Under the pieces are notes generated by a model. The model had not been told where the DNA came from. It searched no databases and saw nothing but the letters and a program-made list of their open reading frames with translations. A DNA stretch of 24,609 nt, from contig NW_014577260.1 of assembly GCF_000485595.1 (NCBI RefSeq), forward strand, positions 346,190-370,798. The letters are read 5' to 3'. The stretch is from Priapulus caudatus (Eukaryota; Priapulida; Priapulimorpha; Priapulimorphida; Priapulidae). The position numbers and the translations under genes are program-made. Of this stretch, positions 20,615 to 24,609 are shown one piece after another (position 1 is the first letter of the stretch; every line of letters starts with the position of its first letter).

Positions 20615-20955
20615 CTGTTCACAATCTCGGTTGGCTGTTACGCCGTTATCGCATGGATCTTCAATCAGCAGTTACAATATTACACTTACAAATTACACAG
20701 ATGTGTCAGTTTTCAGTATCCGCAGTTCAACTGTGACGATCGGAAATTGGTATTTACGCTATTGTCGCACGTTTATCTACGAAGTGGTGTAGTGAAGCAA
20801 GTGATTTTTTGGGCTAGGTGAGCACCCTCACTGATTCTCAACCGATACTGTATTGGGATTTACAGTCAACATTAGAGCGTAACCCACCAACCAGTTTGCT
20901 ATATTCCGAGTCGTCTTTTTGTGTGTGTGATAACGAAGGAGTTGAGAGAGTGACA

Positions 20956-21172
20956 GAGGCCCGTTGTCAGGAATAACAATATTAGCGTCAACATTAGTCT
21001 TTGTATCTTACCTTTGTCTCGTAGATTGGACCTCTATACCCTGCGTATGAGAAACTCGTTATGTTTACTTATTATGAGACACTGTATTATGTTTCTGTCA
21101 ACATTCTATGAGGAAAAGTCGAATGTTAAGGCTAATGTTAAGACCAATTTTTTGTTTCTGATAACGGGCCCC
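20956..21172. mobile_element. MITE-like element, copy B (GGCCCGTTGTCAG ends)
   Basis: About 45-bp terminal inverted repeats (GGCCCGTTGTCAG ... CTGATAACGGGCC) of roughly 75% identity enclose a 217-bp element. The subterminal AACATTAG/CTAATGTT motifs and the right end match copy A 342 bp upstream. The frame 21014-21202 crosses the right end and is not a gene. Confidence 0.6.
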
Positions 21173-21709
21173 AGGAATTTTGATCGTGGCGTGATGCAGT
21201 GATGTTTGCAGATCTGTGTCTTTCAGTAGATTCACTCCACTTTCTACGTCCATACAAATCCTTCATGGCCGGTTAGTCCGAAAGTATGTATTATAAATGA
21301 GTGGGCTGAAACTAGCTTTTCAGCTATTCGATATCGGCTGTCCTTGAGACTAGATTTATTACATTTATATCAAATAACGGATGGATTATCAAGTGTTAGT
21401 TTTGCAACCGCTTAGGGCCATGGTCGCAAACATCTGGTGAGAGAGAATGAGGTAGAAACCTTGCACTTATGTTGATCTACAAAGCGAATGGTGTTCGAAA
21501 ATGCCTGTACGTGCATTGTGCGAGCATATACGCTTGCAAAGCTGCCCGACTTGTTATTGTTGATTTTTGAGAATGCTCGGGGATTAGGTGAAATGCATTA
21601 GTATGGGGGTGGGTTCGGTGTGTGCACGGGGGTGTCGTGAGATCACCTGTAATCTTCGCTGGTGGCCAGCGGTCAGGTGCTGACCGGTGTGTACCAAGTT
21701 AGCACTTAG
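21173..21709. other. No gene seen
   Basis: Unique mixed sequence with a GT-rich patch at 21600-21640. Confidence 0.5.
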
Positions 21710-21743
21710 TCTCTTTCTCTCTCTCTCTCTCGCGCGCTTTCTT

Positions 21744-21795
<52 letters not shown>

Positions 21796-22014
21796 CCTCT
21801 CTCCGTCTCTCTCTCTTCCCCATCTCTCTCTCTTCTTTCCTCTCTCTCTCTCTCTCTCTCCTCTCTCGTCTCTCTCTCTGTCTCTCTCTCTCTCTCTTCT
21901 CTGTCTCTCTCTCTCTCCTTTCTCTCTCTCTCTCTTCTCTCTCATCTCTCTCTCCTCTCTCTCTCTCTCCTCTCTCTGGCTCTGTTTTCTCTCTTCTCTC
22001 TCTCTCTCTCTCTT
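21710..22014. repeat. Long imperfect (CT)n tract
   Basis: About 300 bp of CTCTCT with scattered G, TT and CC interruptions. All long frames on both strands (Ser/Leu or Arg/Glu) come from it. Confidence 0.9.
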
Positions 22015-23115
22015 GCGCACGCGCTGCTGACTCTTACTTATCTCTCTTACTTGTACGCGTGCAATCCTGAATCCATCACGGGTAACTAATGTCGAGCTCA
22101 GAGTCGTTTTAGTCGTGCCAAGTGTTGATTGGGCTGCGAAATGGGGATGGCGAGTGATGATTGATGGGACAAAACCTACGATGACTCATACTGATCCCAG
22201 CCTATCGTGATGCTATCGGGTATACGCGCTATATTTGCAGACTTGTTCTACTACCTGTTTCCTGAAGCGTTAAGCCACCATCTATGGCAACTGCCTTTAA
22301 TATTGGCTCTTGCTAACATATTTTAATGTGGCAGGCCGGCTTTTAGAGCCGATGTGCGTAGCCTTTGCTGATGAAACGCGATCTGACTTCAGGCGCACTG
22401 CGCTGGTGTGAAGAAGACTGCGAAAATTACGAAATACTTTCCCTTTTTATACGCGGCGGCGTCTTGTATAATGAGTTTTTGGCCAGGCTGGAATTACGCC
22501 TCTAGATTTTGCTCCGAAGAGTGGTGGCAATTTGTGTCAATTTTGTCTGACGCAGAGCTTTAGCGCATCTTAGCAGTGCCTGTACACATCTGCGTTGCTT
22601 TTACTCAGGTCCGGATTAGCGCTTTAGAGTCTAAAATTGTTTGTGCTCGCATATAGGTTCTAGGGAGCGCCTTTGTGTGGTGTCAAGCCTATGAAACAAT
22701 TAGTGATCACCCCACCTTTGGGTGAATGGAGAACTTTAGGGAAAGTCATCCCGGTCGCGCAAACGAGGGCGACATTCACCGCCAAGCAAAGACATTCGCA
22801 AAACACATCGCAAACTTGAACAAGTAGCCAGAAAAATCCTGACTAGAAAAGCTCAATCTCTACTGAGTAGCTTACGATCGTGTTTCATCAGCACGCCTTC
22901 GCACTCTATGACACTCACACCTCTCCGTCCGGCAGGTTCTTCGTTATTTTGCCATTTTAAGGAGAATGAGCGACTTATACATCCGTTTGCAGAGACATCA
23001 CATAAATGTAACATGACCCGAGTACGTATTTGCCTTCGTGCGAGAAAGATGCAAAGTTTTAATCAATTTGATGGGTAAGCTGGTCACAAGAGCTTTCGCG
23101 GTTACAGCTCTCCCT
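22015..23115. other. No gene seen in 1.1 kb
   Basis: No sizeable open frame on either strand and no repeat noticed. Ordinary unique non-coding sequence. Confidence 0.55.
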
Positions 23116-23514
23116 CCCCACATATCTATCTATCTATCATATCTATCTATCTATCTATATTATCTATCTATCTAGCTAGCTAGCTACGCTAGCTAGCTAT
23201 CTATCTATCAATCTATCTATCTATCTATCTATTATATCTATCTATCTGTCTTCTCCATCTTCCTCTCTCCCTCTATCTTATTATCTATCTAGCCTATTCT
23301 ATTCTTAGCTAGCTAGCTAGCCCTTACGATATATATCTATCCATTCTATCAATCTAAATATATCTATCTATCTCCTCTTCTCTCTCTCTCTCATCTCTCT
23401 CGCTTATCTGCTCTTCTATCTAGCTAGCTAGCTAGCTATCTATCTATCATCTATCAATTCTATCTATCTATCTATAGTATTCTATCTATCTGGTCTCTCA
23501 TACCCCTCTCTCCT

Positions 23515-23547
<33 letters not shown>

Positions 23548-23579
23548 TCTATTCTTATCTATCTATCTATCTAAGTCTA

Positions 23580-23644
<65 letters not shown>

Positions 23645-23820
23645 TCTATATATCTTACTATCTCTGACCTATGTCTCTCTCTCTCTCTCTCTCTCTCCAT
23701 CCCCTCTCTCCCTTCTATTCTATCTATCTATCTAATTCTCATCTATCTAGCTAGCTAGCTAGCTATCATATCTATCTATCTATACTATCTATCGTACTAT
23801 CTATCTATATATTCTATGTA
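23116..23820. repeat. Complex (CTAT)n/(CTAG)n array
   Basis: Runs of CTAT and ATCT broken by CTAGCTAGCTAG blocks (about 23173-23200, 23309-23322, 23420-23438, 23746-23765), CT islands and many single-base indels. CTAG blocks are self-complementary. The number of broken units suggests old decay or uneven consensus quality. Confidence 0.88.
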
Positions 23821-24211
23821 TCTCTGTCTCTGTCTCTTCTTTCTCTCTCTCTCTTCTACTCTCCTCTCTCTCTCTCTCTCTCTTCTCTCTCTTCCCTCTC
23901 TTCTCTCGTCTCTCTCTCTCTCTCATCTCTCTCTCGTTCTCCCGCCGTCTCTTTCTCTCCTCGCTCTTCTCTCTCTCGTTCTTCGGTAGCCGTCTCTCTT
24001 TCTCTCACACTTTCTCTCTCTCTATCTCGCTTTCTCCATTTCTTCCCCATCTCTCTCCTCATCTCTCCTCTCTCTACTCTTCTCTCTCACTCTCTCTTCT
24101 CTCTTCTCTCTTCTCTCTCTCTTCTCTCTTCTCTCTCTCTCTCTCTCCTTTCTCTCTCGCGCGCTTTCCACCTCTCCCTGCTTTCTTTCTCTCTCCATCT
24201 CTCTTCTTTCC

Positions 24212-24263
<52 letters not shown>
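23821..24263. repeat. Imperfect (CT)n tract
   Basis: About 440 bp of CTCTCT with TTCT, CCTC and CG interruptions, ending in a pure CT run at 24216-24262. Arg/Glu-rich minus-strand frames are repeat products. Confidence 0.88.
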
Positions 24264-24265
<2 letters not shown>

Positions 24266-24609
24266 ATGACGTTACTGATGCGCAACGTTGGAGCGTGTGT
24301 TTGCAAATTTACATGATGCTAGTCCTAATAATATGCGACAGTTGGTTGTTAACTAAAGTTCCTGCTGTGGAAAATTTTGCCTCGCCCAGAAAAAGCAATT
24401 CACTTACAAACAACAGCAGCTTTCTCCGGCTATATTAGTGCTTGCGTATCAGGAGGTCGTGTCTACCTCTGTCGTTTTCGCGCCCGCCTACTGCATCCCT
24501 TCCTCCATCCTTCATCTCCTTACCCCACGTCATATTTGCCGTATTACTTCTTCGTCTTCTCTTTCGTAGGGGATCGCCCTCCTTTTCGTGTTTGCTCATG
24601 GTTCGCTTT
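24264..24609. other. No gene seen
   Basis: Unique sequence to the window edge, pyrimidine-biased from about 24480. Confidence 0.5.

Noticed and set aside
23856-24306. Arg/Glu-rich minus-strand frames
   Set aside because: Pure products of CT dinucleotide repeats; the same applies to the frames at 21687-22070, 18560-18954 and 5334-5687.

Overview
The window looks like nuclear DNA from an animal, most likely an invertebrate. It has almost no coding sequence, a GC-rich exon with clean intron borders, long GA/CT, CA, CTAT and CTG/TTG microsatellites, degenerate TTAGGG-type (telomere-like) DNA and several foldback or MITE-like inverted repeats. There are no bacterial operons, ribosome binding sites, rRNA or tRNA genes, or CRISPR arrays. 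The taxon cannot be fixed from the sequence. The irregular CTAT/CT block at about 23.1-24.3 kb looks like either decayed microsatellite DNA or long-read consensus error.

The one well-supported gene part is a plus-strand internal exon at 1924-2550 (627 bp, phase 1 at both ends). It encodes a Ser/Gly/Ala/Pro/Tyr-rich, probably disordered stretch followed by one C2H2 zinc finger of the matrin/U1-like (zf-met) type, closest by eye to the ZNF385/ZNF346 family. Its acceptor is the last of a tandem array of about 70-bp units (1574-1923). Each unit ends in a pyrimidine tract plus TTGCAG, so copies of the 3' splice site are stacked upstream of the real one. Every upstream copy would lead to a premature stop. 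This is the most unusual feature of the window. The rest of the window is probably intron or intergenic DNA around this exon.

Layout: 1-1573, upstream intron with TG/GC-rich repeats and a 53-bp hairpin. 1574-2550, acceptor array and exon. 2679-2976, telomere-like degenerate repeat in the downstream intron. 3.0-8.3 kb, unique DNA with CA, CTAT/CCATC and GA repeats, a GTCAC/GTGAC cluster and a second hairpin. 8.3-12.5 kb, pyrimidine-rich DNA and a decayed minisatellite of about 34 bp (10012-10510). 14.5-14.7 kb, a 25-bp minisatellite. 16807-17541, a 735-bp inverted repeat with ungapped 320-bp arms of about 97% identity. 17550-17708, a speculative exon-like ORF with a weak T1/BTB-like motif. 19368-19430, a third hairpin. 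19671-19962, a CTG/TTG trinucleotide array. 20508-21172, two related MITE-like elements. 21.7-22.0 and 23.1-24.3 kb, long CT and CTAT arrays.

No multi-gene system can be read from this sequence. The functional content is one exon, its odd splice-site context, and mobile or repetitive DNA.
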